27,326 bases of DNA from Apostichopus californicus. Its lineage: Eukaryota > Echinodermata > Holothuroidea > Aspidochirotida > Stichopodidae. Location: positions 1 through 27,326 of the forward strand of contig JAIPMN010019882.1 in the NCBI GenBank assembly GCA_020650975.1. The letters are read 5' to 3'. Within the stretch, counting starts at the first letter, position 1. The number at the start of each line of letters is the position of its first letter. The position numbers and the translations under genes were made by a program. Under the pieces are notes generated by a model. The model made no database searches, was not told where the DNA came from, and was given only the letters and a program-made list of their open reading frames with translations. Shown here piece after piece: positions 1-10,526 of this stretch.

Positions 1-798
1 TTAGTCTTAATGAGCATTGCTAAGTAATTACAACGTATTCAGTTGTCAAATTCTGATGAAGGTTTTAGTTAATTCATAAAGTATGATATTGGGTAATTAA
101 GATTAAATGGTAAACGTTCAGAAGTTAGTTCGTATTGCAAGTACCGTAATTTGGAAAACGTGCAATGTTACTAATTGCGGTGATGTATGATTTCGATCAA
201 TTAAAGATTAAGATTAAAGATTTTCTAGTGTGTGTGTTATCAAAAAAAAAAAAATTATATAAATATTCCAACAACAAAAAATAAGATAAATGTGTATTTT
301 TCCGATGTGTAATTGTAGAAATGTGTTATTGTGGAAATGTGAAATTGTAGAACTTTATGTGGTAGATATTTGTTAATTTAGAACAAAAACAAAAAACTAT
401 ATATTTATTTGTGAAATTATGAATAAATCGAGGACGATTTAATTTATAAGGGTTAAAATATGTAGAAAGTAAAATAACGACTGAAAACTGCATTCAATTA
501 TAAACGACTGGGTTAAAGGCAACTAGCTAATTTGACTAACTATTTTAAAAGCTTGACAACTATTTATACCCAATTCACAATGTGCAATGAACTATGTAAA
601 AGTCTTGCCTCTGTAAAACTGAGGCAAGGACTTCTGTGTAGACCACGAGAGGAGACGGATATATATTTTGTTAAAGTAACGCACGGACTGTGTCGTCTTT
701 ATTACATTATTTCGTTTACTTTATAGTTTTTCCAAGTGTGACTGCCAGTGGTAGGTCCCTGATATTAACTTTAATTTAACTCCGGCCAGCGTCTACAT
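1..798. other. AT-rich noncoding DNA, nothing recognised
   Basis: There is no convincing gene. The stretch holds an A-run near 241-254, short imperfect repeats of a TTGTAGAAATGTG-like motif at about 313-360, and an isolated short hairpin at 604-628. The 64-codon frame at 532-726 has no recognisable features. Confidence 0.5.
604..628. other. Short perfect hairpin
   Basis: CTTGCCTC and GAGGCAAG form a perfect 8-bp stem around a 9-nt loop. It lies outside the duplication, and its function is unknown. Confidence 0.5.
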
Positions 799-1490
799 TA
801 GCATTTATCTTTCGATACATTATTCGAGTAGTTAGGGGTAGAGAAAATCTTGGTGCCGATTTTTTGAGTAGGGCGTTGGTGTAAATAATGTCGTAGTATG
901 TGTTAGTAGTAGTAATATATTTTGGAAAAAATAATAAATCGTTAATGGAACTTACAAAATATATGGACAAAGTATAAACTTTAGTCTGTATTGACAAAGG
1001 GACTGCCTTTCGATTAAGTAGGGCACATGAGCAATTTGAGGCAATGCGGCTAAGCAATCGGTGTCACAGGAAACATTTACTATTTAGAAATAGCCGCAAC
1101 CTTCATGGTCCATTTGTTTTCCTAATATTTCGTTAGTTCATAGGCTAAATTAGCATTTATCTTTCGATACATTATTCGAGTAGTTAGGGGTATAGAAAAT
1201 CTTGGTGCCGATTTTTTTGAGTAGGGCGTTGGTGTAATTAATGTCGTAGTATGTGTTAGTAGTAGTAATATATTTTGGAAAAAATATTAAATAAATAAAT
1301 AAAATAAATAAATAAATAAATAAATATCAAATGTATAACTGTGTAAAATGTTAAGGGAAAAAGTCATTTTATGACATTTTTCTAAAAAGGGGAGTTTTGT
1401 CACAGGAAACATTTAATATTTAGAAATATCCGCTACCTTAATGGTCTATTTTGTTTTCCTTATATTTCGTTAGTTCATAGGCTAAATTAG
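799..1490. repeat. Local tandem repeat, about 340-350 bp period, two partial copies
   Basis: A module with TTCGATACATTATTCGAGTAG...TTTTGGAAAAAAT occurs at about 806-935 and again at 1157-1285. A second module, GTCACAGGAAACATTTA...AGGCTAAATTAGCAT, occurs at about 1063-1152 and 1400-1490. The modules alternate, so the region is an imperfect tandem array. Single copies of both modules sit at the left edge of duplication unit B (about 16922-17132), with a further partial one at 17179-17225. It may be an unclassified transposon family. Confidence 0.7.
1287..1327. repeat. (AAAT)n microsatellite
   Basis: Runs of AAAT/TAAA units follow immediately after a GGAAAAAATATT end. Such a tail is typical of retroposon 3' ends. 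A degenerate counterpart is at 17135-17170 in unit B. Confidence 0.75.
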
Positions 1491-1492
1491 CA

Positions 1493-1838
1493 TATATCTA
1501 GCCGAAGGTTAGTAGGTCATTTCGGTTAGTAAATTTTACAGGTATAGTCCGTATTGGCACATTGCCAAGGCTTGGATTCGATCCCCGGCCAGGTCATAGA
1601 TATGTGGGTTTTTCATCCAAGAGCGATCTACGGTTTGCCCATCTAAAATGACTCTCTAAATTTAAAATATTCCAAATTTTAGTTAAAGGTTTGATCTGGA
1701 AGCCACCCGACGTGTACGTTGTAATCCAATAGCCTCATCGGGCTTCTCCTATGTACAATAGTGGTCGCTTAAACGTCGTAAAAATAACTGCCTATGTGGA
1801 CAATACAAGACAACAGACGTAAACAAGAACAATATATT
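1493..1838 (+). mobile_element. SINE-like element (tRNA-type head), unit A
   Basis: A region with D-arm-like TAGGTCATTTCGGTTAGTAA is followed about 70 bp later by GGATTCGATCC (1574-1584), resembling a tRNA T-arm or pol III B box within a CCAGG/CCGG stem. A non-tRNA body follows with an inverted GAAGCC-CCCGA / TCGGG-CTTC pair (about 1699-1747). The matching copy in unit B starts at 17231. Both lie inside the tandem duplication, so insertion came first. Classification is tentative because the A box is weak. Confidence 0.4.
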
Positions 1839-2135
1839 GCTGTTTCTCTTACTTTCATGTATTTGCCAAGATTGGTCTGTTAATTTTAATGCCACAAATT
1901 GGGTTAAGTGAATTTCAGTTTATTCTTCTTATAGTTATTTGTTTTCAATTTTAAGATTAAATTAGTAACAGTTGATTTTTCAAGAGTAACTTCAGATGCT
2001 TTACTTATTATTCAAAAAATATTGAATTTTTATTTAAAATCACCGGAAGATAGATGTCTATTAGTTACAGTGTAATATTTCTTCTCTTCAAACTTCAAAC
2101 CAAAATCACCACATTTTGAATTCATATCTTTGAAG
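1839..2135 (-). other. 3' flank/UTR of FREP A
   Basis: This sequence is downstream of the FREP A stop codon and is colinear with 17580-17876 in unit B. On the minus strand it carries AATAAA at 2029-2034 and a second at about 1919-1924. No other gene was seen. Confidence 0.5.
2029..2034 (-). other. Candidate polyadenylation signal AATAAA for FREP A
   Basis: A canonical hexamer on the minus strand about 102 nt downstream of the TAG stop. The corresponding position in copy B reads AATAAT. A second AATAAA in A at about 1919-1924 is also disrupted in B. Position and sequence fit; cleavage is untested. Confidence 0.5.
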
Positions 2136-2398
2136 CTAATTGACGGTACGAGGACGTAATTTCATTTCTGTATATTTCACGTTGTAACGACCTCCTGGGA
2201 GATTATTCCATTGAATGGTTTTGTAAGAGTCTTGACTGTCGAAGTAGAGACCGTTCATGTGACAATAGTAATAACAATTATTGAACCACCAGCCTCCATG
2301 ATAATAAGATGCACAGTTAGTACTACTAGCTCTGTCGTTGTCGTGGTCCCAGGTAGAGAAGGACATGTTTCTGTTATAAGTACCAAAGTAGTTATCAC
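2136..2398 (-). CDS. FREP A exon 5 (calcium/ligand-binding end, stop)
   Basis: This 263-nt terminal exon follows a TTCTTTTTAG acceptor and ends in TAG. It encodes residues 195-281 with the calcium motif DHDND, NCASYYHGGWW, FNNC, then NGLYF, the IQW box and the family-typical KYTEMKLRP ending. Cys223 and Cys236 match the pocket disulfide. Cys240 (YYYC) is extra and is serine in copy B. This exon carries most of the amino-acid differences between A and B. Confidence 0.92.
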
Positions 2399-5300
2399 CT
2401 AAAAAGAAGAAGGAACAGAAATATCTTTGAACTTTCCGAATGAGAAAACACCAAATGAAAGTTATAACTTCTGAATAGAATCTATGATATTTTAGCTATA
2501 CTTATAAACTTATAACAGGGTATTTTTTAAGCCTCGACGCAGAAATAAGGAAACAAGTGTGAAGTTTACATAAATAACATTTTCCATCCACCTATTTGGT
2601 ATTTATGCACTTAAACCACAATGTAGCCTATACTATTTTTGAATTTTTCATCTGCAAAATGGCATTGTGTGTGTCTTCTTGATATCATGACATAAATATC
2701 AATAGTTTCATGAATGCGTTGAAATTTGTTGTTAACATTTTCAACCGTTTTCCGTTTACTCCACTTAAAAGAACTGGATTGTACCTTTTTTGCATTCTGA
2801 CCAAATTATCTAATTTTTACCATTGAGTAATTACCTTTAGTGGTTTCAAATCAATACAAAACTTGGTGTCCCACAAATTTAATATTTCATTGAGAAATCT
2901 TGAAATTTATAATTATGATGACTTTCATCTTCCCGGGTGCGGCTTCACAGGAATAAGGTAACATACTAATTATTTTCTATGTAAGTTATCTGTCATCTTA
3001 CGGTCAAAACTGGTAACGCCTAAATGTGGGATGGGTTTTGCTCATAATTCAAGTTGTTTTGTTTTCCTTTTTGTTCATCAGCTACTGATATTGCTAATAA
3101 ACAGTGATGAAACATAAAATTAGCGATACCAGAGTTATTCTCTTTTTTTAAGTACGTCGTTTTCTTGTTGTTTATGTGAATATCGATTGTTCTTTCGAAA
3201 TTATTTCCATGAAAATAACTCATATTTCACAACTTTGTGTGATAATTCAATCTTATAATACTAACTATGCACAACTAACGAAGAACAGCACAACGATGCT
3301 TGCTCATTTCTAAACGGGTTTTACTTTACCTTCATCTTAGTCTCTATAAAGGATGCTACGTGGAGACATAGACCCTGCGCTACCCATCAAACAGTAAATG
3401 GTCTCAGTTAACCCCGAGGAAACATTTTCTTACATATTTTGAAAGTTCACTTAAAACAAATTAATAAGTGTTTTCACTCATTTGAAGAGATTAGTTATCT
3501 GTTCTATACATGTAAATATTGTACTTAAGCTTTAATATTTCTATTATGAAAGGAAAGACTTTCAACGATCGTCTAATTTAAAGCTCGAATTGTGAGCCTC
3601 GGGGCCTTCCTGGTCGGAAAGACTGTCGATTAGAGTGAAAACGTGTTTGACAGCTCACCTTGCTAAGCAGATTATATGGAATGTTGTATCAATCGTTCGA
3701 AATGTTATGTAAATGAACATTAGGGGTGAGTTGAATGAACTGAAACATGCGTTAAATATACTAACTTGATGCTGTGCTTTCAGGCAGATAGGTTCCAAGA
3801 TCTGTCATTCTATATTTACTGATTTCATCGCTGATTCTGAAGAGGTCGTACTTGGCAAAGTAAGAATTACCATTCCTGCTGACCAGGTCGATACGTAGCT
3901 CGTAGTCACCTTGGTTAGTCAAGTAGGATAACTTGTCGTTACCGAGCCAGAATTCTCGTTGTAAAAACCCAAAGCCGTCTTTGTAGTCGTCCCAACGTCG
4001 GTAAAAATCTACAGCTCCATCAAGTCTACGTTGAAATACCTGTTGGCATAAAAACAGATATAATTTCAATGATCAAATTTATTTATAATTCCAATGAGCT
4101 AAACTCCATAATCGTCATATAAAGGCTGATGTAAATTCAAAGTTGTCTACAGTATACGTACACATAACTTTCATAGCACGTATTTCATTTTCTGGGAGTG
4201 ACTGAAAAATATTCTTCTACAACAATTTCATTGTTTGCCGATGGTTGCAATTCTTCAGCTAACATAAATATTGGACAACGAAGACAAAACATCAGGATTT
4301 GAAATTTTATAGACATTTGTTCAGATAAAAACTCGCAAAATGAGCAACAGATTGGCAATTTCTTTACTTAATACATCTGCCCCTGAGGAGGGTCTCAAAA
4401 ATATATAAAGGCAAGACTGTATATATCCTGCATCCATTGGGTATTTGATAAATCAACAAATTAATAACAGCTTCATGTAAAATTTCCAACCCCGAATACG
4501 AAACAAGAAAAAAAAACGTCTTGAACTCACCGTCCATCCGCCTCCATCTATTGAATTATTACAGTGGACGTTGAAAGGTTCAGGAGCACCGTCAGGCTGA
4601 ATCATGAAAACACCAGATTCAGTTTGATCATCACATTGTTCATATACTTCTTTGCAATCTCTCGGATACTGAGGCTCTTGGTAGTAGAAGTAAGAGGAAC
4701 CTGATAAAATAGCCGTCGAGGGAAAAAACGAAAATGAGTGTTGTAAACAACTGTCTTAATAACCAGATTAACCAGATTTAAGTAATTCAGAGATATGATG
4801 CCCTCGTCAAATAGGCATGGTTCCCTTTTTGTTTGCCTTCACATTGATACATTATAATCAAATATACAATTTGTCGTTATATAGAGAACTTATTGTTTTT
4901 TTCTCACAAAAGGCGATGACATCTCGTAAAAGTAGGTTTAAAGGAGGTATATACTTCTCGCAGGCCCGACACTTACAGTTAATTTTCGTAATAGCTAATA
5001 CTTCGTTATAGCTAATATTCGTAATAGCTATTATGTACATAACTCCATTGCTCAAAACACTTTATATTAAACTATAAGGCTAGGTAACAAAAGCAAATCT
5101 TTATAGGTTTAATGTTTAGTACTAAAACTTTCTGGAAATAAATCACAAGAATTAACACTGTCACCCAATTCAAAACACACAAATAACTTAATAGTTAACT
5201 TTTGAAAACAAGTACTTACTTTCAGTCTCTCTTCTTTGTCTGTTTCTACTGATCTTTTCAGAAGGTCCCAGATGATTCTGTAAATATGTAAACAAATCAA

Positions 5301-8300
5301 CAAAATGAGAAATTCTTAGTAGATAAAATGTTATTTAGGTATCTTAGATTCGACGATGGATTCAAAATGAACTTGTTAGGTATATTTTTGTTCGTTTTAA
5401 TGGCACATCTAAGAATTTTTTATACGTGGTTCATTTCACCTCAAAACAAATATGTAGTCTGTTCTAAATAAGATCTCGAAATCGGTTGATGTTTTAAACT
5501 CGCTGATCAATATATCGTAGTGAAACAGACAAAGAATTACAAATATCAAAGAAGACTATACCTTGTTTGATTTGATTTTCATATGTTTAAATTTGGGCAA
5601 TAATTATAGCATTACGATTACTATTATAAAAATAAAGGATTGTTAAAATCTTCATCTGGGGACACTTCTAAAAATTAAATATAAGTGCTCAAATATCACT
5701 AATATTTTTGACATAGTTTACAATTCTGTTTAGTGTTGATTTGGTTTTCAAATTTACATGTCGATAGTTACTATTTAACATGTAAATAATTACTCATAAT
5801 GAGATTTCAGCTGTCCAAATTTGGTTACCAAATGAAAGATAAAGAGCGATTAATGAAATTATGCAGTTCTTCTTTTATAGCAGTGTTAATAAAATGCAAA
5901 ATTTACGGACTGAAGATGATCCAAACATGTTGTATGTTTATCATTTAATTATTCGATTATTAATATGATTATTAAATTAAAACATCGAACATTTATATTT
6001 TAAGTGAGAAAGCTGTTAAAAATATTTAGGGAAAAGTATACCCCGTAAAACACAACCGAAACACACAACCAATTTTAGCTGAAGGTTTATGATGAAAATA
6101 TAAATTTTATCAGCTTTTTTGTTCATGCTACGATAGTTCTCAACATATTTTTTAATGATTATCCAGTTACCATAGTCCATAATATAACGCTAGTTTTCTC
6201 CAAAAAAAAATTGCTAGATGACTTTTATAAATCAGCTGCATATAACTTTAAAATGTAAATAAAAACAAGACACTTATGTAACAAAAAGAAATCAGTCACA
6301 TCCTTGTAAATATTTTCCTTTTTTTGTGAGCTTTTACCATGTTTCTACAAGATGAGTTTTTTCAACAAACAAATCTTTAGAAACCTATGGCGGAAACATG
6401 TTTAAATTAGAGTTCAAATTAATTGTTCACCAATGAAATAATTAATTATTATTTGTGTTACTTTCTAAATATATCACATACTACACAATGTCCATTAAAA
6501 CAGTCGAAAGAATATTGCATTTCTCTTTCAATGTCAAATGTTGATCTAATCAAATAATTGCATGAGTAAGTCATTGGAATGCCACAACAACTAGAATTTG
6601 ACACAGGTAAACGACTTCAAAACGACAGAAAATTGGATAGACTAAATCAAATTAATATGACCAGATAACGCTAGGAGCAAGCACAGAGAATATATTCACT
6701 ATTTGCTACAAGATAATTGCGTGAACGGAAAGTGAAATTTCCCAATTCTATATAATATTTAAAGCAAAAATTGTATTTATAACATTAACCAGATGGTTAA
6801 GTTCTTTTATTAATTTTAGTATCATTTAGCAATCTTGATAGACGAGGAATTACACCAATTTCTTTAAGAATCAATCACAAATAAATTGACATACGTCATT
6901 AACACGTAAAGATAGCAGAGAGATTAAACCTTTTAATGTTGTATAGCAATTAACAAAAAGTAATAGAATATAATACCATCTATATGACCTGATAACGCTA
7001 GGAAAAAGACCAGAACATATACAACAACAAAAGTACTGCCACAAGGTAAATTGCGTGGATGGAGAGTAAAGTTTGCCCATTCCGCAATATTTTCAGAATA
7101 AAATCGCATAACTTAATATTATTCAGAAGACATGTTTTTTTTTTAACAATTAACAAAACGATCTTACAATATATAAAATTACAAATATATTGATAAAGAA
7201 GGTTGCACTATGTATGTTTTTCGAGTTTGGGTTTCGATATCATTTTTATTTCAAAGTTTCAAACTTTATTGTGATCTTTAAAAACATACATTCAACGGTT
7301 AAATTAACAATTTGAAGTTCACTGCGATTTGTTTTCTATATAGTGTCGATGGAGTATTCAAATTGTATCAAACTAAAACTACAAATTTAAATTTAAATTT
7401 CAGTTTAAAAAGTTAATATGTTTAAGCAGCTGGTATTTTGAACAATTTATGATTAAACCAAAGTTAAAGGAACGGAAGGAAGAATATTCATATTAAGTAC
7501 AGATTGAGTATACGAATGAACAAGTTAAGGTATACACGAAGGTATGGTAAAGATTACCGACCAAATATGTTTTTTTTATATTTTAAATTTCTTATTACTT
7601 ACTCCTAATTACTGTTAAACTAATTTTAAATTGCTGATCAATGTTTTGTAGTGAAACAGACAAAGAAGTGCAAAATAAAAGGAGACGAATATTCCTTGTT
7701 CGATGTGATTTCCATATGTTTATATTTGTGCAATAATTATAGCATTGCGACAACTTTTATAAAAATAAGGGATTTTGTTCAATTCGTCGTCTGACGATAC
7801 TACTAAAAGTGAAATATTAGTGATATAAGATCGCTAATATTTTTGACAAAGTTTACAGTTCTGTTTACTCTTTATTTGGTTTTCACTTTTACATGATTAA
7901 ATTACTATTTTACGAGAAGTACTCATAATGAGATTACAGTTGTCATCAAATCGCGTCACAATTTATTTACCAAATGAACGATAACGAGCGAGAAATCAAA
8001 AAATATATCCCGTTCTTTTTTTTAAGGTAGTGTTAAATAAACAAAATATTACAGATTGAAGATAATCAACCATTTTTTAGGGGGGGGGGGGGTAATTGAT
8101 CAGTATGGGGTTATTACTATGAATATTTTTATACTTATAACCTTCATTTTTTATGGGAATAAATTATAACATCTTACATTAATTTTTAAGTGAATTATTT
8201 CTACATTGAAAATTATTTAGGGTTTCGCTTAAAACATGTCTTACTTTAGTTAATGGTGCGTATCATTTGCTACTTCCTGACTGCAGTGTATCAATATTCC

Positions 8301-9467
8301 CAATACTATTACTTAATTATTGACTTTAATTTATATCACCGCTGAAGTACAAGTAGAATTGTACGTCATATTTTAGTATAATGTTACAACCGATGTTCGT
8401 TACAGAGTATCAGATCTAGTTATGTTGTTGGGTGTAACATAATTTGACATGCTTGACGGTTTCGAGGGCAAGACTAGATAAGACTAGATAAGACTAGATA
8501 ACAAATAGCTTCAATCTAAATCATAAAGATGAGTTTAGATATTATTATAAATATTTAATACACATGCAAAACGCACTAAATCACAGACTACATGACTGTC
8601 TTCAAAAAAGCAATTTCGAGCAGATTGGATTAATTCTGTACAGTCTCAACTAGATATCAACTATTACTATTCTGAGAATTTGTTGGAACGAGATCCATTT
8701 ATTAAGGGAGCTTGCTTCAAATTTATCTTAAATTGAAGTCTTCGAAAGATCATATACTACTAATTAAAATATGTTCGAGCTTGGAATGAATATTGTTGTA
8801 TTTAATTCACATTGGAAAATGTAAACAAGGTGATACAAGTCTTTAGCCTGTGATATTTGTAAGTTATACAACTTGTTGTTTTTGATAAATATATAGTGAA
8901 TCGTTTATATTTCTTTGAGAAACAAGGTAGTATCATTATTTCTTCTTCTTTCTGTCTGTGAATTACAAATTTAACACTAACGGGGGAACAATTTAGATCT
9001 AAATTCAATTCAAGACTAGCGGATAAGTATAATATGTTACAGTATGTAACTAATTTATAACGAAAATCGCTCTTGTTTGGAAGAACTAAGTTATATTAAT
9101 AAAAAACTCATATACATAACTGGGATTATAGTTAGGCGTTGAAAGGATACCAAGATTATTAGAATACAGAGTTGCTTCATTTACCTGTTTTGGTCTTGCT
9201 TTAGTATAGGTCGTCTTTTTTTAAGTGCTTTGAAAAAAGTGCTTTTGCAAGTTTAAGTTTTGCTGCAGCTTAGCATAAATAAGCTTCGAAAAGAAGTTAA
9301 AGAACAGTAAGCAGAGAGATTATACGTTAAAATTAAGCCCTTGTCTATTACCAAACGTTGAAACGCGAAAATATTTGAAGACTCACCACCTGTCCCGATG
9401 ATTCGGTGAAATCCAACCGTTGCAGGCAAACACCAAAGACGCACAAACACAGCAAAGTCAACTTCAT
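2136..9467 (-). CDS. FREP gene A: secreted fibrinogen-related protein, 5 exons, 281 aa
   Basis: Spliced minus-strand gene, exons 9387-9467, 5220-5277, 4531-4700, 3766-4039 and 2136-2398. All introns are GT-AG, in phases 0, 1, 0, 1, giving 846 nt including a TAG stop. Residues 1-16 are a hydrophobic signal peptide (MKLTLLCLCVFGVCLQ). Residues 38-43 (RNRQRR) are a basic processing-type motif. Residues about 59-281 form a complete fibrinogen C-terminal domain: PRDC, GGGWTVFQRR, FWLGND, the calcium-site motif DHDND (D212, D214), NCASYYHGGWWFNNC and the terminal KYTEMKLRPR. Family knowledge: such proteins (FREPs, ficolins, tachylectin-like lectins) bind acetylated or other glycans outside the cell, often in innate immunity. 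That role is inferred here. No collagen or coiled-coil region is present. An intact paralogue lies 15.9 kb away on the same strand. I do not recognise a specific orthologue. Confidence 0.9.
2399..3765 (-). other. FREP A intron 4
   Basis: A 1367-bp phase-1 intron with a GTTAGT donor and TTTTTAG acceptor. It is colinear with the 1883-bp intron of B apart from a missing block near 3520, where B carries about 500 bp more. No gene was seen; the open frames at 3020-3223 and similar positions show no protein-like conservation in B. Confidence 0.7.
3766..4039 (-). CDS. FREP A exon 4 (central fibrinogen domain)
   Basis: This 274-nt exon encodes VFQRRLDGAVDFYRRW, the GFG and EFWLGND motifs, LTNQGDYELRIDL and ...YLPESTAS (residues 104-194 plus one base). 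The acceptor is CCAACAG and the donor is GTTAGT, a weaker form than the other donors. Compared with copy B it has one extra codon, a serine immediately before the donor. Exon 4 is the most conserved fibrinogen exon between the two copies. Confidence 0.92.
4531..4700 (-). CDS. FREP A exon 3 (start of fibrinogen domain)
   Basis: This 170-nt exon runs from a TTTTATCAG acceptor to a GTGAGT donor and encodes residues 47-103. It opens with an aromatic stretch (SYFYYQEP), then PRDC, the start of the fibrinogen domain, and ends at GGGWT, the classical domain-internal junction before VFQRR. Cysteines 62 and 93 match the usual first disulfide. Cys69 (EQC) is an extra cysteine for the family as I know it. 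Confidence 0.9.
4985..5033. repeat. Short 16-bp tandem repeat in FREP A intron 2
   Basis: About three imperfect copies of TTCGTAATAGCTAATA. The same array occurs in B at 21199-21250, so it predates the duplication. Confidence 0.65.
5220..5277 (-). CDS. FREP A exon 2 (linker with RQRR motif)
   Basis: This 58-nt exon is bounded by a TTTACAG acceptor and a GTAAGT donor. It encodes NHLGPSEKISRNRQRRETE plus one base of the next codon. The same exon with the same borders occurs in copy B at 21438-21495. The very basic RNRQRR stretch (residues 38-43) lies between the signal peptide and the fibrinogen domain. The reading frame joins exons 1 and 3 without a break, which supports the exon even though it is short. 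Confidence 0.8.
5501..5930. repeat. Intra-intron duplication, first copy (unit A)
   Basis: Starting at CGCTGATCAA, this block aligns with 7631-8071: GTAGTGAAACAGACAAAGAA, CAATAATTATAGCATT, TTTTTGACA.AGTTTACA and ACTCATAATGAGATT are shared in order. Divergence between the two is clearly greater than between units A and B, so it is an older event. Confidence 0.75.
7631..8071. repeat. Intra-intron duplication, second copy (unit A)
   Basis: Partner of 5501-5930, offset 2131-2146 bp. The equivalent second copy in unit B (23821-24050) is shortened by a deletion of about 210 bp in its middle. Confidence 0.75.
8080..8092. repeat. 13-G homopolymer
   Basis: An uninterrupted run of 13 G in an otherwise AT-rich intron, absent at the matching site in unit B. 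Length is likely to vary and may be affected by sequencing error. Confidence 0.8.
8471..8500. repeat. Three perfect 10-bp repeats
   Basis: AGACTAGATA occurs three times in a row. Unit B has a single degenerate copy at about 24433-24445, so the array expanded in A or collapsed in B after duplication. Confidence 0.85.
9387..9467 (-). CDS. FREP A exon 1 (signal peptide)
   Basis: This 81-nt exon encodes 27 codons from the ATG to ...SSGQV. A hydrophobic run after Met-Lys fits a secretory signal peptide with cleavage near residues 14-20. The donor is GTGAGT (minus strand, 9386-9381), giving a phase-0 intron. The start is supported by near-identity with copy B, where the exon differs at one silent position. 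A longer open frame in this region (9253-9450) is in a different frame and is not the coding one. Confidence 0.82.
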
Positions 9468-9950
9468 TTTTTTATGGTTTGAAGCGATGAACTTTATAGA
9501 ATGAACTGATCTAGAGAGAGTCTATCAGCAGAATGAAGAAATCTCAACTAAACACGATACATCTTACGAATCAAGGAAACAGTTGACAAGACTAAGGAGA
9601 CCTTGAATTATCTCACATCATTATACTGAATATTCATAAGCTTCAATTGTTATGAAGATAAACCTGGATTTGAAAAAAAAATTGGTTCAGATCTTAATGG
9701 AAATGTTATAATGTGTTTTATTTATATTCAATTGTCATTATTCCACAATACCAACATTGAGCTTGTATTGTTTTGATTTTTGTACAAAATGGTGAACTTG
9801 ATGTGGTGGTTGGTGTTAGAACCGTAGATAGGATGTTAAAAGATAGATACTACTTTACATATACTCATGAATTATGTATGAGATCTTCATCAAGCAGGTT
9901 TAGGACAAGTTAAAAGTTGTACGCATACACGGAAGAGAATAATTGATCTA
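9468..9950 (-). promoter_or_regulatory. FREP A 5' flank, strongly conserved with B
   Basis: The region upstream of the ATG differs from 25424-25904 at only about 20 positions by hand count, while introns of the same units differ far more and carry many indels. It should include the promoter and 5' UTR. Selective constraint or gene conversion could both explain this. Confidence 0.5.
9492..9498 (-). promoter_or_regulatory. TATA-like box upstream of FREP A
   Basis: TATAAAG on the minus strand, 25 nt before the ATG and conserved in B at 25449-25455. It is so close to the ATG that, if it is the true TATA box, the 5' UTR would be almost absent. It may instead lie inside the UTR. Confidence 0.25.
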
Positions 9951-10265
9951 TAATCGTTAAGAGTAGTGAAAGAAACCTTAGCAATGAGATCGTGTGTGGG
10001 TAACATACTGCATTATGTGATGTGAGTGAAACAATAATCGGGTTTGTTTTCTACATACATAAATACAGACTATGTAAGCCATCAACGCTGTTGTCATTTT
10101 TGGATTCTCTCATCTTGATTCTGCTCTCTTGAAAATGAAGACTTCTTTGCTGAAATAACATGTCATGGCGAAATACATTGAACACATTAACATTTTTGTT
10201 CAAATTTATTCTTTTTGCTATAAATATTAGTAATACGAGTCACCGTGCAATATGAGTCTCAACGT

Positions 10266-10526
10266 GATATCAGTCCTCATGTTATCCGGTATGAATCCTA
10301 ACGTGATGATATTAGTCCTCATGTTATCCGGTATGAATTCTAACATGATATTAGTTCTCATGTTATCCGGTATGAATCCTAATATGATGATATCAGTCCT
10401 CATGTTATCTGGTATGAATCCTAACGTGATAATATGAGTCCTCATATTATTCAGTATGAATCCTAACGTGATGATATGAGTCCTCATGTTATCCGGTATG
10501 AATCCTATCGTGATATCAGTCCTCGG
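10266..10526. repeat. Minisatellite, 39/42-bp units, six copies plus partial (unit A)
   Basis: Units begin at 10266, 10308, 10347, 10389, 10431 and 10473, with lengths 42, 39, 42, 42, 42 and 39, then a 15-bp partial. The core is CATGTTATCCGGTATGAATC, with the flanking GAT doubled in the longer units. Because units are multiples of three, both strands give apparent open frames; these are not genes. It ends exactly where homology to unit B ends. Confidence 0.92.

Larger units (their letters stand above)
5278..9386 (-). other. FREP A intron 1 (4.1 kb)
   Basis: A phase-0 intron between the signal-peptide and linker exons. It contains an internal duplication of about 2.1-kb offset, a second short repeated module (6656-6748 and 6983-7082), a 10-bp triple repeat and a 13-G run. 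No additional exon with conserved splice sites could be supported. The small frames at 6871-7080 and 8802-9008 are not preserved as coding sequence in copy B. Confidence 0.65.
943..10526. repeat. Tandem duplication unit A
   Basis: A 9.6-kb segment aligns colinearly in direct orientation with 16804-26392. Similarity begins at the motif TAATGGAACTTACAAAATAT and ends at the last partial minisatellite unit (…CAGTCCTCGG). It contains a SINE-like element, all of FREP gene A, its 5' flank and a six-unit minisatellite. Exons and the 5' flank are nearly identical to unit B; introns have many substitutions and indels. Confidence 0.88.

Noticed and set aside
776..1057. 93-codon minus-strand frame, partly shared with 16725-16919
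   Set aside because: The sharing follows DNA repeat modules, not the frame: the two frames diverge completely outside the repeated DNA and no protein family is recognisable.
1571..1593. Possible real tRNA gene
   Set aside because: Only a T-arm-like stem and a weak D-arm-like segment are seen; there is no full cloverleaf or acceptor stem, so it is treated as a SINE-like head.
6871..7080. Cys-rich 69-codon frame in intron 1, considered as an alternative exon
   Set aside because: The corresponding sequence in copy B has indels and a different frame, and no shared acceptor or donor pair was found.
9253..9450. Minus-strand frame beginning MFVRLW as the FREP A start
   Set aside because: It is out of frame with the signal peptide. 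The ATG at 9465-9467 gives a leader identical to copy B and a phase that joins exon 2.
10227..10487. Repetitive open frames on both strands (about 60-86 codons), also at 26145-26401
   Set aside because: They are read-through of the 39/42-bp minisatellite, whose unit length is a multiple of three. The repeat number is 6 in A and 3 in B, with no signal or domain.
10266..10526. CRISPR-like array
   Set aside because: Units are contiguous with no unique spacers, and the context is eukaryotic; it is a minisatellite.
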